The notes: generated from the letters alone by a model not told the origin. 23,102 nucleotides of DNA from CAYJIL01 sp964370235 (GCA_964370235.1 CAYJIL010000034.1:1-23102), one strand, 5' to 3'. Positions 6,437 through 15,594 are shown, counted from the stretch's first letter. Numbers and translations: made by a program.

Positions 6437-9067
6437 ATGTCAGTTGAGATTCCTTCTAAATATGACCCTTCACAGTGTGAAGACAGGTGGTATAGTTATT
6501 GGTTAGAGAGAGGCTTTTTTGCCTCAACTCCAGATGAAAGAGAGCCATATACGGTGGTAATTCCTCCACCAAACGTAACAGGTGTTCTGCACATGGGACA
6601 CATGCTTAACAACACCATTCAGGATGTGCTTGTGCGCCGTGCTAGAATGGAGGGCAAGAATGCATGTTGGGTTCCGGGTACAGACCATGCATCTATTGCA
6701 ACAGAGGCAAAAGTGGTTCAAAAGCTAGCTGCCGAGGGTATTAGCAAGGACGATCTTAGTCGTGAAGAGTTTCTTTCGCACGCTTGGGAGTGGACACACA
6801 AACACGGTGGTATCATTCTTGAGCAGCTAAAAAAGCTAGGTGCATCGTGTGATTGGTCTCGCACCAAATTCACTATGGACGACGATATGAGCCAGAGCGT
6901 TATCAAGGTATTTATCGACCTTTACAACAAAGGGTTAGTATATCGTGGTGTAAGAATGGTTAACTGGGACCCTGCGGCTCTAACTGCTCTTTCAGACGAG
7001 GAAGTAATTTACAAAGAGGTTGAGAGCAAGCTTTACCACTTGCGCTATATGGTTGAGGGTAGCCAGGAGTATGTTGTTGTTGCAACAACTCGTCCCGAGA
7101 CAATTTTGGGTGATACGGCTCTGTGTGTTAACCCTAACGATGAGCGTTACACACACCTAAAGGGCAAAAATGTAATTGTCCCAATAGTGGGTCGTTCGAT
7201 TCCTGTAATTTTTGATGATTATGTTGACATTGAGTTTGGTACTGGTGCTCTAAAGGTAACTCCGGCTCACGATGTTAATGACTATATGCTAGGCGAAAAG
7301 TACAACCTAGAGACTATCGATATTTTTAACGATAATGGTACTATCAACGACAAGGTTGGTATCTACGTTGGTATGGATCGTTTTGAGCTTCGCAAACAAA
7401 TCGAAAAGGATTTGGCAGATGCCTCTCTACTAGAAAAGTGCGAGAACTACACAAACAAAGTAGGTCTATCGGAGCGTACTAACGCTGTTATCGAGCCTAA
7501 ACTTTCGATGCAGTGGTTCCTAAAGATGGATGGCCTATCAAAGCCTGCACTAAGTGCAGTTATGGAGGATACAATTCGTCTTGTACCTGCTAAATTTAAG
7601 AACACATACCGCTACTGGATGGAGAACATCAAAGATTGGTGTATCTCTCGTCAGCTATGGTGGGGTCAGCAAATACCTGCTTACTACCTGCCAGATGGTG
7701 GTTATGTTGTTGCCGAAACTATCGAAGAGGCTCTTGAGCTTGCAAAGGCTAAAGGTGGCAGAGAGTACACAGCCGATGAACTACGCCAAGATGCCGATGT
7801 GCTAGACACATGGTTCTCGTCATGGTTGTGGCCAATCTCGGTGTTCGATGGTATTAACAACCCCGACAATGCCGATGTTAAATATTACTATCCAACGGCA
7901 GACCTTGTAACGGGTCCCGATATTCTATTCTTTTGGGTAGCTCGTATGATTGTCGCTGGTTATGAGTACACTGGCGATAAGCCATTCTCAAACGTATATC
8001 TAACAGGTATCGTTCGTGATAAGCAGCGTCGCAAGATGAGTAAATCGCTAGGCAACTCGCCCGATCCGCTAGATTTAATTGCACAATTTGGTGCCGATAG
8101 CGTGCGTGTGGCTATGCTACTATGTTCGCCAGCAGGTGGTGACTTGCTATTTGATGAGTCGCTATGCGAGCAAGGTCGTAACTTTGGTAACAAGATTTGG
8201 AATGCATTCCGCCTTGTTCAGGGTTGGAACGAAGATAGCACAGTTGAGCAACCAGAGAGTAGCCGTTTGGCAGTAGAGTGGTTTGATTCGCTACTAAGCA
8301 AAACAATTTCGGAGCTTAACGATGACTTTACATCATACCGCCTTTCGGAATCTCTTATGAGAATATATAAGATGTTCTGGGACGAGTTCTCGGGTTGGTA
8401 CCTAGAGATGGTTAAGCCTGCTTATGGCTCGCCTATCGATAGCACTACAAAGGCAGCTACGATTGGTTTCTTTGATAAGCTACTAAAGCTACTACATCCG
8501 TTTATGCCATTCATCACCGAAGAGATTTGGCACTACATCACCGAGCGCAAAGAGGGCGAGAGCATTATGATTAGCTCGCTTCCACAAGCGGGTGAATACA
8601 ACAACGATCTTTTATCAGATGTTGAGCGTGTAAAAGAGATTGTAGCTGGTGTGCGTACTATTCGCAAAGACAAAGCTATCCCTAACCGTGAATCGCTGGA
8701 GCTAAAGGTTATTCGTGACGAGCAGTACAAAGAGTACCTTAACCCAGTGGTTGCAAAAATGGCAGGAATTTCGTCAATCGATTATATCGAGGACAAAATG
8801 CCACTAGCAGCGTCGTTTATGGCAGGAACAACAGAGTTCTTTGTGCCTATCTCGCAAGCTATTGATGTTGATGCCGAAATCGAGCGTCTAACGGGCGAGC
8901 TAGCATACTGCGAAGGTTTCCTTGCATCGGTAATGAAAAAATTATCGAACGAGCGTTTTGTTTCGTCAGCACCAGAAAAAGTTGTTGCTACCGAGCGTGC
9001 AAAGCAGAGCGATGCCGAGAGCAAGATTAAATCTATTCGTGAGCAAATCGCAGCACTAAAAGGTTAA
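6437..9067 (+). CDS. valS: Valyl-tRNA synthetase
   Basis: Cytoplasmic class I aminoacyl-tRNA synthetase that attaches valine to tRNA-Val. The 876-residue product (ATG at 6437, chosen over a TTG at 6395 that would lie inside the leader hairpin) has the normal bacterial ValRS length. The class I signature is HMGH (residues 52-55) in the [15 protein letters not shown] context, and KMSKS is at 533-537. Between them lie the editing (CP1) domain, including [13 protein letters not shown], and the family segments [31 protein letters not shown] and [13 protein letters not shown]. The C-terminus is a Lys/Glu/Ala-rich coiled coil (about 810-876), as in other ValRS, that helps hold tRNA. It has its own promoter and ends before a hairpin at 9091. 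It faces the phage virion operon. No frame disruption or missing motif is seen, so it should be the functional gene. Confidence 0.98.
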   Translation: MSVEIPSKYDPSQCEDRWYSYWLERGFFASTPDEREPYTVVIPPPNVTGVLHMGHMLNNTIQDVLVRRARMEGKNACWVPGTDHASIATEAKVVQKLAAEGISKDDLSREEFLSHAWEWTHKHGGIILEQLKKLGASCDWSRTKFTMDDDMSQSVIKVFIDLYNKGLVYRGVRMVNWDPAALTALSDEEVIYKEVESKLYHLRYMVEGSQEYVVVATTRPETILGDTALCVNPNDERYTHLKGKNVIVPIVGRSIPVIFDDYVDIEFGTGALKVTPAHDVNDYMLGEKYNLETIDIFNDNGTINDKVGIYVGMDRFELRKQIEKDLADASLLEKCENYTNKVGLSERTNAVIEPKLSMQWFLKMDGLSKPALSAVMEDTIRLVPAKFKNTYRYWMENIKDWCISRQLWWGQQIPAYYLPDGGYVVAETIEEALELAKAKGGREYTADELRQDADVLDTWFSSWLWPISVFDGINNPDNADVKYYYPTADLVTGPDILFFWVARMIVAGYEYTGDKPFSNVYLTGIVRDKQRRKMSKSLGNSPDPLDLIAQFGADSVRVAMLLCSPAGGDLLFDESLCEQGRNFGNKIWNAFRLVQGWNEDSTVEQPESSRLAVEWFDSLLSKTISELNDDFTSYRLSESLMRIYKMFWDEFSGWYLEMVKPAYGSPIDSTTKAATIGFFDKLLKLLHPFMPFITEEIWHYITERKEGESIMISSLPQAGEYNNDLLSDVERVKEIVAGVRTIRKDKAIPNRESLELKVIRDEQYKEYLNPVVAKMAGISSIDYIEDKMPLAASFMAGTTEFFVPISQAIDVDAEIERLTGELAYCEGFLASVMKKLSNERFVSSAPEKVVATERAKQSDAESKIKSIREQIAALKG

Positions 9068-9090
9068 TTGTTTATAGGTTTATAAATATA

Positions 9091-9132
9091 GGGGAGGATG
9101 CACACAACTGTTATGTCGCACCTCCCCTTTTA
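9091..9132 (+). terminator. Hairpin with U tract between valS and the ubiD-like gene
   Basis: GGGGAGG (9091-9097) pairs with CCTCCCC (9121-9127), with TGC/GCA pairing possible inside a long loop. TTTT follows directly. This is a credible intrinsic terminator for valS. The next start codon is only 17 bases past the stem and no TAnnTTTG box is seen in the gap, so partial read-through may feed the next gene. Confidence 0.65.
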
Positions 9133-9144
9133 TAATATAATGTT

Positions 9145-10998
9145 ATGGGAGGCTATAATAATTTAAGAGAGTTTATCGACGAGCTACGTAATGCAGGCGA
9201 GCTTATACAGATAGATGCCAAGGTATCTACCAACAAAGAGATAACCGAACTAACCGACCGTCAAGCCAAAAGCGAGGGTGGTGGTAAGGCTCTTTTGTTT
9301 ACAAATACGGGCTATGGTTTTGATGTGGTAACAAACACTATGGGCTCGATGAATCGCATTACTCGTGCTCTTAGAGTATCTAAGCTAGAGGAGCTAACGG
9401 GCGCAATCGATGCCATTACGGGCGAGATGATGCGTCCTCGTGCTACCATTATGGACAAGCTCAAGCTTTTGCCATCGCTTGCAAAAATGGGTGGTATTTT
9501 CCCTCGCAATCTATCGGGCAAAGGCGATTGTCAGCAAGTCGTGCTGCAAGGCAAGGATGCCTCGCTTGATATTCTGCCTGCTCTGTTTTGCTGGCCACAT
9601 GATGGTGGGCGATTCATTACCCTGCCGCTTGTGACTACACAAGACCCCGAGACTGGAGCTCCCAACTTGGGCATGTATCGCATGCAAATATTCTCTAAAG
9701 ACAGAGTTGGTTTGCATTGGCACCTGCACAAAACGGGCGAGCGTCATTGGCGCAAATACAAAGAGCTTGGCTACGACAAAATGCCAGTTTCGATAGTTAT
9801 TGGTGGTGACCCTGCCTACACCTATTCGGCAACAGCTCCGCTGCCCGAGGGCGTGAGTGAGTATATGTTGGCTGGTTTTATTCGTCAATCTCCCGTTAAG
9901 CTTGTAAAATCAATTACCAACGACTTGCGAGTGCCTGCCGATGCCGATTTTGTTATTGAGGGCTATATCGATCTAAGCGAAGATAAAATACTAGAAGGGC
10001 CATTTGGCGACCACACAGGTTTTTATTCGCTAGACGATTACTATCCACAGCTACACGTAACAGCTATTACACACCGCAAAGATGCCATCTACCCAGCTAC
10101 CATTGTGGGTGTTCCTCCACAAGAGGATGTCTATTTTGCTGCTGCAACCGAGCGCATTTTCCTTTCGCCTATTCGCACAGTGCTAGCACCCGAAATTCGT
10201 GATATGTGGCTACCCGACGAAGGTGTGGCACACAATATTGCCATTGTCGATATTCGCAAAGACTTTGCAGGTCAGCCATTCAAAGTTGCATCTTCGATGT
10301 GGGGTGCAGGGCAAATGATGTTCAATAAATTTATTTTGGTAACTGCTAATGGTGGCGATATTCGTGATATTCAAATGCTTGCTAAGTCGCTTGCGAGTGT
10401 CAATATCGAAAGAGATGTCTTTATGTCTCGTGGCCCAGCCGATGTGCTCGACCATAGTGGTGTAGAGTTTGCTTTTGGTGGTAAACTCGCAATTGATGCC
10501 AGTAACACAGTAGATGAGATATTGCCATTGACAATAGATCGCTCCAAGGTTACTTCGTCGGATATTATTAGCTTTTCGAGCGATGTGGTCGAGCAATATG
10601 GCTTGCCGTTAGTGTGCTTGTACGTTGACCAAAATGCCGATTTTGTGGCAGTTGCAAAAGAGTTTATTGCAGCATCAACCAACCTAAAATACCTAATCAT
10701 ACTCAACAAAGAGCTAGAGGGTACCGACCTAGCAACACATGTGTGGTACACTGCATCTAATGTTGACCCAATGCGTGATGCAATAATCGAAGGCGGTGTT
10801 TTGGTGATGGATGGTCGCACAAAGCACCTTGGTCAAAATGGCTTTAATCGCAGATGGCCCAATGTTGTTGTCATGGATGATGAAACTATTTTGGCTATTG
10901 ATAGTCGCTGGAGCGAAATAATGGGAGATGAAAAATTCATAGAGTCTCCTTCGCACAAATACAAGAAACTTGTTTTAAGTAATAGTGCCGACTATTAA
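9145..10998 (+). CDS. UbiD-family prenylated-FMN decarboxylase, probably menaquinone biosynthesis
   Basis: UbiD enzymes remove the carboxyl group from aromatic acids using prenylated FMN made by a UbiX partner. The 617-residue product carries the family's active-site elements. PNLGMYRMQ gives Asn174 and Arg179 (equivalent to Asn168 and Arg173 of fungal Fdc1). LPEGVSEY supplies Glu239, and LSEDKILEGPFGDHTGFY gives Glu279 and Glu284 (Fdc1 Glu277/Glu282). These alignments were made by eye. The protein is over 100 residues longer than Escherichia coli UbiD, the extra being mainly C-terminal, which resembles the group annotated as menaquinone biosynthesis decarboxylase. Bacteroidota use menaquinone rather than ubiquinone, so ubiD is not given as a symbol. 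No ubiX neighbour is present. It lies 77 bp after valS across a hairpin. The quinone role is inference; another aromatic acid substrate is possible. Confidence 0.85.
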   Translation: MGGYNNLREFIDELRNAGELIQIDAKVSTNKEITELTDRQAKSEGGGKALLFTNTGYGFDVVTNTMGSMNRITRALRVSKLEELTGAIDAITGEMMRPRATIMDKLKLLPSLAKMGGIFPRNLSGKGDCQQVVLQGKDASLDILPALFCWPHDGGRFITLPLVTTQDPETGAPNLGMYRMQIFSKDRVGLHWHLHKTGERHWRKYKELGYDKMPVSIVIGGDPAYTYSATAPLPEGVSEYMLAGFIRQSPVKLVKSITNDLRVPADADFVIEGYIDLSEDKILEGPFGDHTGFYSLDDYYPQLHVTAITHRKDAIYPATIVGVPPQEDVYFAAATERIFLSPIRTVLAPEIRDMWLPDEGVAHNIAIVDIRKDFAGQPFKVASSMWGAGQMMFNKFILVTANGGDIRDIQMLAKSLASVNIERDVFMSRGPADVLDHSGVEFAFGGKLAIDASNTVDEILPLTIDRSKVTSSDIISFSSDVVEQYGLPLVCLYVDQNADFVAVAKEFIAASTNLKYLIILNKELEGTDLATHVWYTASNVDPMRDAIIEGGVLVMDGRTKHLGQNGFNRRWPNVVVMDDETILAIDSRWSEIMGDEKFIESPSHKYKKLVLSNSADY

Positions 10999-11044
10999 AA
11001 ATGTTAAATTTTACTATTTATATAAGGTTTTTTATATGTGTTGT

Positions 11045-11052
11045 TATATTTG
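11045..11052 (+). promoter_or_regulatory. Promoter -7 box upstream of the GH16 gene
   Basis: TATATTTG matches TAnnTTTG and lies 29 bases before the ATG at 11082. No clear TTTG is found 19-21 bp upstream, so the -33 element is weak or the promoter depends on an activator. Confidence 0.45.
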
Positions 11053-11081
11053 CAATGCATTAAAAAAGTAAATTTATAAAT

Positions 11082-12032
11082 ATGACTAACAAGAAAAAAC
11101 AAAAAATAGCCGCTATTGTTGTGTGTGCAGCACTATTGCCGCTGGTTATTGCAAAGGTAGTGATGCCACATTTTTCTCAAGAAAAAGGAGCAACAGAGCA
11201 GCCTAGTATCGACCCTAACAACGATCTAGATTTAGGTAACTACAACCTAGTGTGGAGCGATGAGTTTGATGGCGACAGCCTAAATCAAAACGATTGGAAC
11301 ATCGAAGTAAACGGTAGTGGTGGTGGAAACCAAGAACTACAATTCTACCGTGCCGAGAATGTATCTGTGGGCAAAGAACCACAAACAGGTGCATCGTCAA
11401 TGATTCTTACGGCTAAGCGAGAGAGTCACCAAGGACGTGAAATAACGTCTGGGCGTGTGAATACAATGGGTAAGGTGACATACAAATATGGTCGTATCGA
11501 CGCTCGTATTCGTTTGCCAAAAACTGCCGATGGTCTATGGCCTGCATTTTGGGTTATGGGCGATGATTTTAATACGGTGGGTTGGCCTGCTTGTGGCGAA
11601 ATTGATGTTTTAGAGATGGGTAATGTCGATGGCATTAAGGCCGGAGCACAAGATCGTCACTTGATTGGTGCTATGCATTGGGGCAAGAAATTCGATGGCT
11701 TTTATGAGTTTAATGCTCAAGATACTATTGTCGATAAATCTTTGCAAGATGGCTTCAACCTATTTACTATGATATGGGACCAAACGAGTGTTCGCTCCTA
11801 TGTCAACCTAGACAAGAACCCCGATGCTAAGCCATATTTTAGTTACGATATATCGCAAACCGAGGGTGAAAATGCAATTGCAAACTTCTTTCATAAGCCG
11901 TTTTTTGTAATCTTTAATCTTGCAGTGGGTGGTAAATTTCCTGTAATATACGACCCTGCCAAGATAACGGCTCTAGATGGTGGCGATGTGCACATGTATG
12001 TTGACTATGTTCGCATTTACCAACGCAAGTAG
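11082..12032 (+). CDS. GH16 family endo-beta-glucanase (laminarinase-like), membrane-anchored or secreted
   Basis: GH16 enzymes cut beta-1,3 or beta-1,3/1,4-glucans and related polymers with retention. The 316-residue product has a basic start and one hydrophobic helix (residues 9-24), either an uncleaved anchor or a signal peptide. There is a cysteine at 15 but no proper lipobox. The jelly-roll domain begins near YNLVWSDEFDG (about 54) and carries the catalytic motif EIDVLE at 173-178, with Glu173 as nucleophile and Glu178 as acid/base. GLWPAFWVMG and the terminal YVDYVRIYQRK segment are also typical of the laminarinase-like branch. Length is normal for one catalytic domain with no binding module. 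It has a -7 box and a strong terminator of its own, so it is monocistronic. Proximity to the carbohydrate genes at 12-23 kb suggests glycan breakdown. Exact substrate cannot be read from sequence. Confidence 0.9.
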   Translation: MTNKKKQKIAAIVVCAALLPLVIAKVVMPHFSQEKGATEQPSIDPNNDLDLGNYNLVWSDEFDGDSLNQNDWNIEVNGSGGGNQELQFYRAENVSVGKEPQTGASSMILTAKRESHQGREITSGRVNTMGKVTYKYGRIDARIRLPKTADGLWPAFWVMGDDFNTVGWPACGEIDVLEMGNVDGIKAGAQDRHLIGAMHWGKKFDGFYEFNAQDTIVDKSLQDGFNLFTMIWDQTSVRSYVNLDKNPDAKPYFSYDISQTEGENAIANFFHKPFFVIFNLAVGGKFPVIYDPAKITALDGGDVHMYVDYVRIYQRK

Positions 12033-12081
12033 AACCACCAAGGCAGCACAACTGTGCACCCTTTGATGATTTTACTACATT

Positions 12082-12123
12082 AAAAAACGAGTATCTCGAT
12101 TCAATTCGAGATACTCGTTTTTT
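12082..12123. terminator. Bidirectional intrinsic terminator between convergent GH16 and GH2 genes
   Basis: A perfect 13 bp stem (12087-12099 with 12106-12118) with a 6-base loop is flanked by A5 on the left and T5 or more on the right, so it has a U tract in both directions. It lies between two converging genes. Its centre TCTCGATTCAATTCGA nearly repeats at 14189-14204. Confidence 0.85.
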
Positions 12124-12125
12124 TG

Positions 12126-14126
12126 TTAGTGGCTTATGATAATCGTATCGTTGGGGCAGCTATCGCTACTTGCCGTAACAGTATTTTCGCCTTTGTTTAA
12201 TGTTATATTATCCCACGTAAAGATGCCGTAATCACCTTGTGCTTTGCCGTATGATTTGCCGTTTACTATAAGCTCGACACTTGGCTGGTTTGAGAATACC
12301 ATAAATTGCTGGTTGCTCTTTTCTCGCTCTAAATTACGCCTTTGTGCAATGTATACAAATGGTTCTTTTTTGTTCCAATTGGCTTTGTAAAAATAGAATG
12401 CATCTTTTTTGTGTGCTCTGTCAAAGGTAACCAGCCCTTTGTCATTTATGCCCGGAACATCGCCCTCGGTGCGGTGTGCTGCACCAAAATCAAACATATT
12501 CCACACAAATGTGCCCCACAAAAATGGGCGTGAGTCTATTGCCTTCCAGTGCTCGATATGAAAATGTGTTTGCCAATTTTCGGGGTGCCAATAGCTGTTG
12601 GGGTTTGTCTTTGTGAGTTCATCATTCTGGTGAATGGTGCTACCTCCTGCGCCATACTCCGAAATGCCAATGGGAGTATTAGGAAACTCTTTGTGTGCTC
12701 TGTCTGCCCACACCCCAATCTCTGAAGGGTCGCCACCATACCAGCCATAATATTTGTTCCATGCAATAAGATCGGTTATGCGATTCAAATCGCCCTCTTG
12801 GTTGCTTGCCGATGTAGTAAGGCGGCTAGGGTCAAGCTCTTTTGATAGCTTGTTTAGCTCTGCGATATATTCACATGGGTTGTCGCCCTGCTCCTTTAGC
12901 TCGTTAAATAGTCCCCAAAACAGAATAGACGGGTGGTTAAAGTTTTGCTTTATGAGCTCGATAAGTTGCTCTTTGCCGTTTTCTCTGAACGATGGTTGGT
13001 CGACAAAGCCCTTGTCACGGTAACCTCCCGGCCCAATGAAAGGTATCTCTGCCCACACTATCATACCCTCTTTGTCACACAAGTTATATGTCTCTTTTGA
13101 TTGTTGATAGTGTGCAAGACGAATTGCATTCACACCCATCTCAACCATAATATCCATATCTTCTTGGTGGTGAATACTGCTAAGTGCATTGCCTATTATG
13201 GCTCTGTCTTGGTGGCGACACACCCCCTTTAGTTGTATGTGCTTGCCATTCAAAAATACTCCTTTGTTGGGGTCTACACTAAAGTATCTAACGCCTAACG
13301 GCTCTTCTACCGAATCGATAACCTTGCCACTTGCATCAACTAACGAAGTGCGTGTAGTATAGGTAAACGGATCTGTTGTGCCATCCCATAGTCGTGGATT
13401 TTTTATCGAAAGCGATAGTGTGTTTGCGCTATTCTCGCCCACGGTGACAGATACTTCGTTTTTGGCTACTATTTTGTCTTTGTCTATTACTTCGATTCTT
13501 ACTTTTAGCCCGCTTTCGCTGGTGCTAGTCATAACAGTAGCCTCTATGTTGGCTCTTTTGCCAGTTACCTCTTTTTGCAATAAATATACACCACTCGAAC
13601 CATAATCTAGTAGCGATATATTGCTTTTGTTGGTCGTAATTAGCTCTACATTACGGTATATACCGCCATACATGTTAAAATCTCCTAGTAGTGGCATAAC
13701 ATCTAGCTGTGGGCTATTATTTGCTCTCACCATAATAGTGTTCTCTTTGCCATACTCCACCATGTTTGTAATCTCTAGCGTAAAAGCAGAGTATCCGCCA
13801 CGATGCTCACAAGCATGTTTGCCATTAATAAAAATATTGGCAATGTTGCCTACACCATAAAATTTAAGAAATAGTCGCTTGCCTTTTGACTCTAGTGGAA
13901 TGTTTATGTTTTTTTGGTAGTTACCTATACCTCTGTAATAATCTTGCTTGCCGCTTAGTGCATCGGTGTTCCAAGTGTGTGGTATGTTAACGGTAGTAGA
14001 TATACCGTGCCTAACCTCCCAGCCATAGGTGAATTGCCACGACCTATTAAGATTTTCGACTGTGCGAGAGTGTGCAAGGTAGGGTAGTAGGGTAAGAATT
14101 AGGAGTAGTAATTTTAGTATTTTCAT
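12126..14126 (-). CDS. GH2 family glycosidase, beta-galactosidase-like
   Basis: A 666-residue exported enzyme of the beta-galactosidase/glucuronidase/mannosidase family. It has an N-terminal signal peptide (about 1-20, ending LAHS). Next is a sugar-binding jelly roll (about 25-165) with VNIPHTWN, YRGIGNYQK and FNMYGGIYRNVEL. An immunoglobulin-like domain (about 170-285) and a TIM barrel starting at GVFLNGKHIQLKGVCRHQD (about 289) follow. The acid/base is Glu409 in FWGLFNE and the nucleophile Glu490 in GISEYGAGG. After the barrel (about 610 on) is a short beta domain with SNQPSVELIVNGKSYG. These features suit a beta-galactosidase-type member of the Bacteroidota, but beta-mannosidase or glucuronidase activity cannot be excluded. 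A TATCTTTG box stands upstream on the minus strand. The gene is monocistronic, bracketed by two terminators with near-identical palindromic cores. Location beside the GH92/SusCD locus suggests it trims the same or related glycans. Confidence 0.9.
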   Translation of the reverse strand: MKILKLLLLILTLLPYLAHSRTVENLNRSWQFTYGWEVRHGISTTVNIPHTWNTDALSGKQDYYRGIGNYQKNINIPLESKGKRLFLKFYGVGNIANIFINGKHACEHRGGYSAFTLEITNMVEYGKENTIMVRANNSPQLDVMPLLGDFNMYGGIYRNVELITTNKSNISLLDYGSSGVYLLQKEVTGKRANIEATVMTSTSESGLKVRIEVIDKDKIVAKNEVSVTVGENSANTLSLSIKNPRLWDGTTDPFTYTTRTSLVDASGKVIDSVEEPLGVRYFSVDPNKGVFLNGKHIQLKGVCRHQDRAIIGNALSSIHHQEDMDIMVEMGVNAIRLAHYQQSKETYNLCDKEGMIVWAEIPFIGPGGYRDKGFVDQPSFRENGKEQLIELIKQNFNHPSILFWGLFNELKEQGDNPCEYIAELNKLSKELDPSRLTTSASNQEGDLNRITDLIAWNKYYGWYGGDPSEIGVWADRAHKEFPNTPIGISEYGAGGSTIHQNDELTKTNPNSYWHPENWQTHFHIEHWKAIDSRPFLWGTFVWNMFDFGAAHRTEGDVPGINDKGLVTFDRAHKKDAFYFYKANWNKKEPFVYIAQRRNLEREKSNQQFMVFSNQPSVELIVNGKSYGKAQGDYGIFTWDNITLNKGENTVTASSDSCPNDTIIISH

Positions 14127-14149
14127 CGTTTTAATATTTTGGGTATATA

Positions 14150-14157
14150 CAAAGATA
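14150..14157 (-). promoter_or_regulatory. Promoter -7 box for the GH2 gene
   Basis: The minus strand reads TATCTTTG here, a TAnnTTTG match 23 bases before the ATG at 14126. A TTTG (complement of 14174-14177) lies 16 bp upstream, shorter than the usual 19-21, so the -33 box is doubtful. Confidence 0.5.
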
Positions 14158-14173
14158 GTAAAAGTGTTTATCT

Positions 14174-14215
14174 CAAAAAATAATGGTGTCTCGATTTAAT
14201 TCGAAACACCATTAT
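14174..14215 (-). terminator. Intrinsic terminator after tcdA
   Basis: ATAATGGTGT...TCGA (14180-14194) pairs with TCGA...ACACCATTAT (14201-14215) with one mismatch and a 6-base loop. On the minus strand the stem is followed by TTTTTTGAG. It ends the tatD-tcdA transcript just before the GH2 promoter. Its centre matches the 12087-12118 hairpin core at 15 of 16 bases. Confidence 0.8.
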
Positions 14216-14221
14216 CATTAT

Positions 14222-14941
14222 TTAAAATTCATCGATCAAGCCCCTTAGTACGACCGATGCAACTGCCATTCCAAACACGCTAGGCATATATGATATTGTG
14301 CCTACGTTTGATTTTTTGTTGCGTTCGTTAACGAGTATCATAGACCCCTCACGTGGCTGTTCTGCCGAAAATACAGCGGCAAAGCCTTTGCGTACTCCCA
14401 CTTTGTGTAGCCTCTTGCGTAGCATATGTGCTAGAGGGCAGTGGTGTGTCTTTGATATATCTTTTATTTCAACCTGTGTTGGGTCGGTTTTTGAACCTGC
14501 TCCCATTGAGCTTACAAGCCTATATCCTCTGTCTAGGCAACCACATATTAGAGCCACTTTTGGTGTGAGTGTGTCGATAGCATCTACCACATAGTCAAAC
14601 TTTGCACTATCGAGTAGCTGGTCAACATTCTCTTCGTCGATAAACGACTTTACCACCGTAATCTCTATGGCTGGGTTTATATCCTTTAGCCTTTGTTCAA
14701 AAAGATCGGCTTTATATTCTCCAATATTTGAATGAAGAGCAATTAGCTGACGATTGCAGTTCGATGTGGCTACAACATCGCTATCAACGATTGTCATTTT
14801 ACCAACACCAGCTCTGGCAACCATTTCGGCAGCGTAACCTCCCACGCCACCAAGCCCAACAACCAAAACATTTGCACCCACTATCTGCGATAGCTTATCT
14901 TCGCCAAGCAGAAGATTAGTGCGCTCCAAAAATTCTGACAT
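14222..14941 (-). CDS. tcdA: tRNA threonylcarbamoyladenosine dehydratase (ThiF/E1-like)
   Basis: TcdA uses ATP to convert the t6A modification at position 37 of ANN-decoding tRNAs to its cyclic form. The ATG at 14941 gives MSEFLERTNLLLGEDKL, the usual start for this family, and a 239-residue product; the upstream start at 15007 would lie well inside the tatD-like gene. The Rossmann ATP-binding loop GLGGVGG is at 29-35, followed by IVDSDVV, the NRQ of the CNRQLIALHSNIG segment (63-65), a VVDAIDTLTPKVALI strand-helix (about 119-133), and HHCPLAHMLRKRL (about 176-188), all characteristic of the TcdA (CsdL) branch. It overlaps the tatD-like gene by 26 bp and is therefore probably translated from the same mRNA. 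A strong terminator follows. A generic ThiF/MoeB-type activating enzyme is less likely because the CXXC zinc motifs and a sulfur-carrier partner are absent. Confidence 0.92.
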   Translation of the reverse strand: MSEFLERTNLLLGEDKLSQIVGANVLVVGLGGVGGYAAEMVARAGVGKMTIVDSDVVATSNCNRQLIALHSNIGEYKADLFEQRLKDINPAIEITVVKSFIDEENVDQLLDSAKFDYVVDAIDTLTPKVALICGCLDRGYRLVSSMGAGSKTDPTQVEIKDISKTHHCPLAHMLRKRLHKVGVRKGFAAVFSAEQPREGSMILVNERNKKSNVGTISYMPSVFGMAVASVVLRGLIDEF

Positions 14942-15569
14942 AGTTGCTCTCAATTGCTTTTTCAAGTGCCTCGATTGTGATACCACGAATTTCTGCAACC
15001 TTTGCATATAGCTCGCTTATTGGCTCTAGCGACTCATCACTCTCAAGGAATAGTCTATCGATAGGTATATTCTTAATTACATCTTGACTCTTCATCTTTT
15101 CAATGCTCATAGGCGAAAGAGAAATCGAACAACCCGTGCGCAAGAAATCGTCAAGAAGTGGCTGTGAACCAATAAAATTATGAATAATAACTCCTTTTAG
15201 TAGTGCACGAACGCTCCACAGCTTGTCGTTGATGAGTGCGTGTTGGCGCACCGAGTGCAAGATCATTGGTAGCCCAAGCTCAATTGCTAGCTTTACCTGC
15301 TCGTCAAAGAAAATACGCTGGCGTACAACGTCCATATTTTTCTTTGATGAATCCATACCAAACTCGCCAAGTGCAACAATTTTGCCCTTTAGCTTTTTCA
15401 TAGCAGGCACGTCTGTGCGGTAGTCTAGTGGTTCGACATCCCAAGGGTGTATTCCTACACAACTTAGTGGTTCTAGCTCTGTTAGGTCGTCTACCCCGTA
15501 GCGATAGCTTCTTATCTGTTTCACATTCTCTCCTACTAGAGGGTGGTGTGAGTGAATATCAATATACAT
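14916..15569 (-). CDS. TatD family metal-dependent hydrolase
   Basis: A 217-residue amidohydrolase-fold protein, short compared with about 260 for Escherichia coli TatD. The metal-binding signatures are present: DIHSHH at the N-terminus (HxH), GIHPWD, ALGEFGMD (the GEIGLD element with Glu), LPMILHSV (His), IIHNFIGS (His) and FLESDES (the ETD element, Asp). TatD proteins are metal-dependent DNases or D-aminoacyl-tRNA editing-type hydrolases in different studies; the substrate here is unknown. The shorter length comes from compact loops, with no frameshift seen. The gene starts the tatD-tcdA operon; the minus-strand TATCTTTG at 15587-15594 is a suitable -7 box 18 bases upstream of the ATG. It overlaps tcdA by 26 bp. 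Confidence 0.88.
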   Translation of the reverse strand: MYIDIHSHHPLVGENVKQIRSYRYGVDDLTELEPLSCVGIHPWDVEPLDYRTDVPAMKKLKGKIVALGEFGMDSSKKNMDVVRQRIFFDEQVKLAIELGLPMILHSVRQHALINDKLWSVRALLKGVIIHNFIGSQPLLDDFLRTGCSISLSPMSIEKMKSQDVIKNIPIDRLFLESDESLEPISELYAKVAEIRGITIEALEKAIESNYVRIFGAH

Positions 15570-15586
15570 ATCTCAAATATTTTTTA

Positions 15587-15594
15587 CAAAGATA
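15587..15594 (-). promoter_or_regulatory. Promoter -7 box for the tatD-tcdA operon
   Basis: The minus strand reads TATCTTTG, a perfect TAnnTTTG. It forms one arm of a palindrome AAAGATA-GGG-TATCTTT (15588-15604). No good -33 TTTG is visible. Confidence 0.45.

Noticed and set aside
10210..10820. Minus-strand frames of 128 and 149 codons inside the ubiD-like gene
   Set aside because: They are antisense to conserved UbiD coding sequence and their translations show no domain or promoter.
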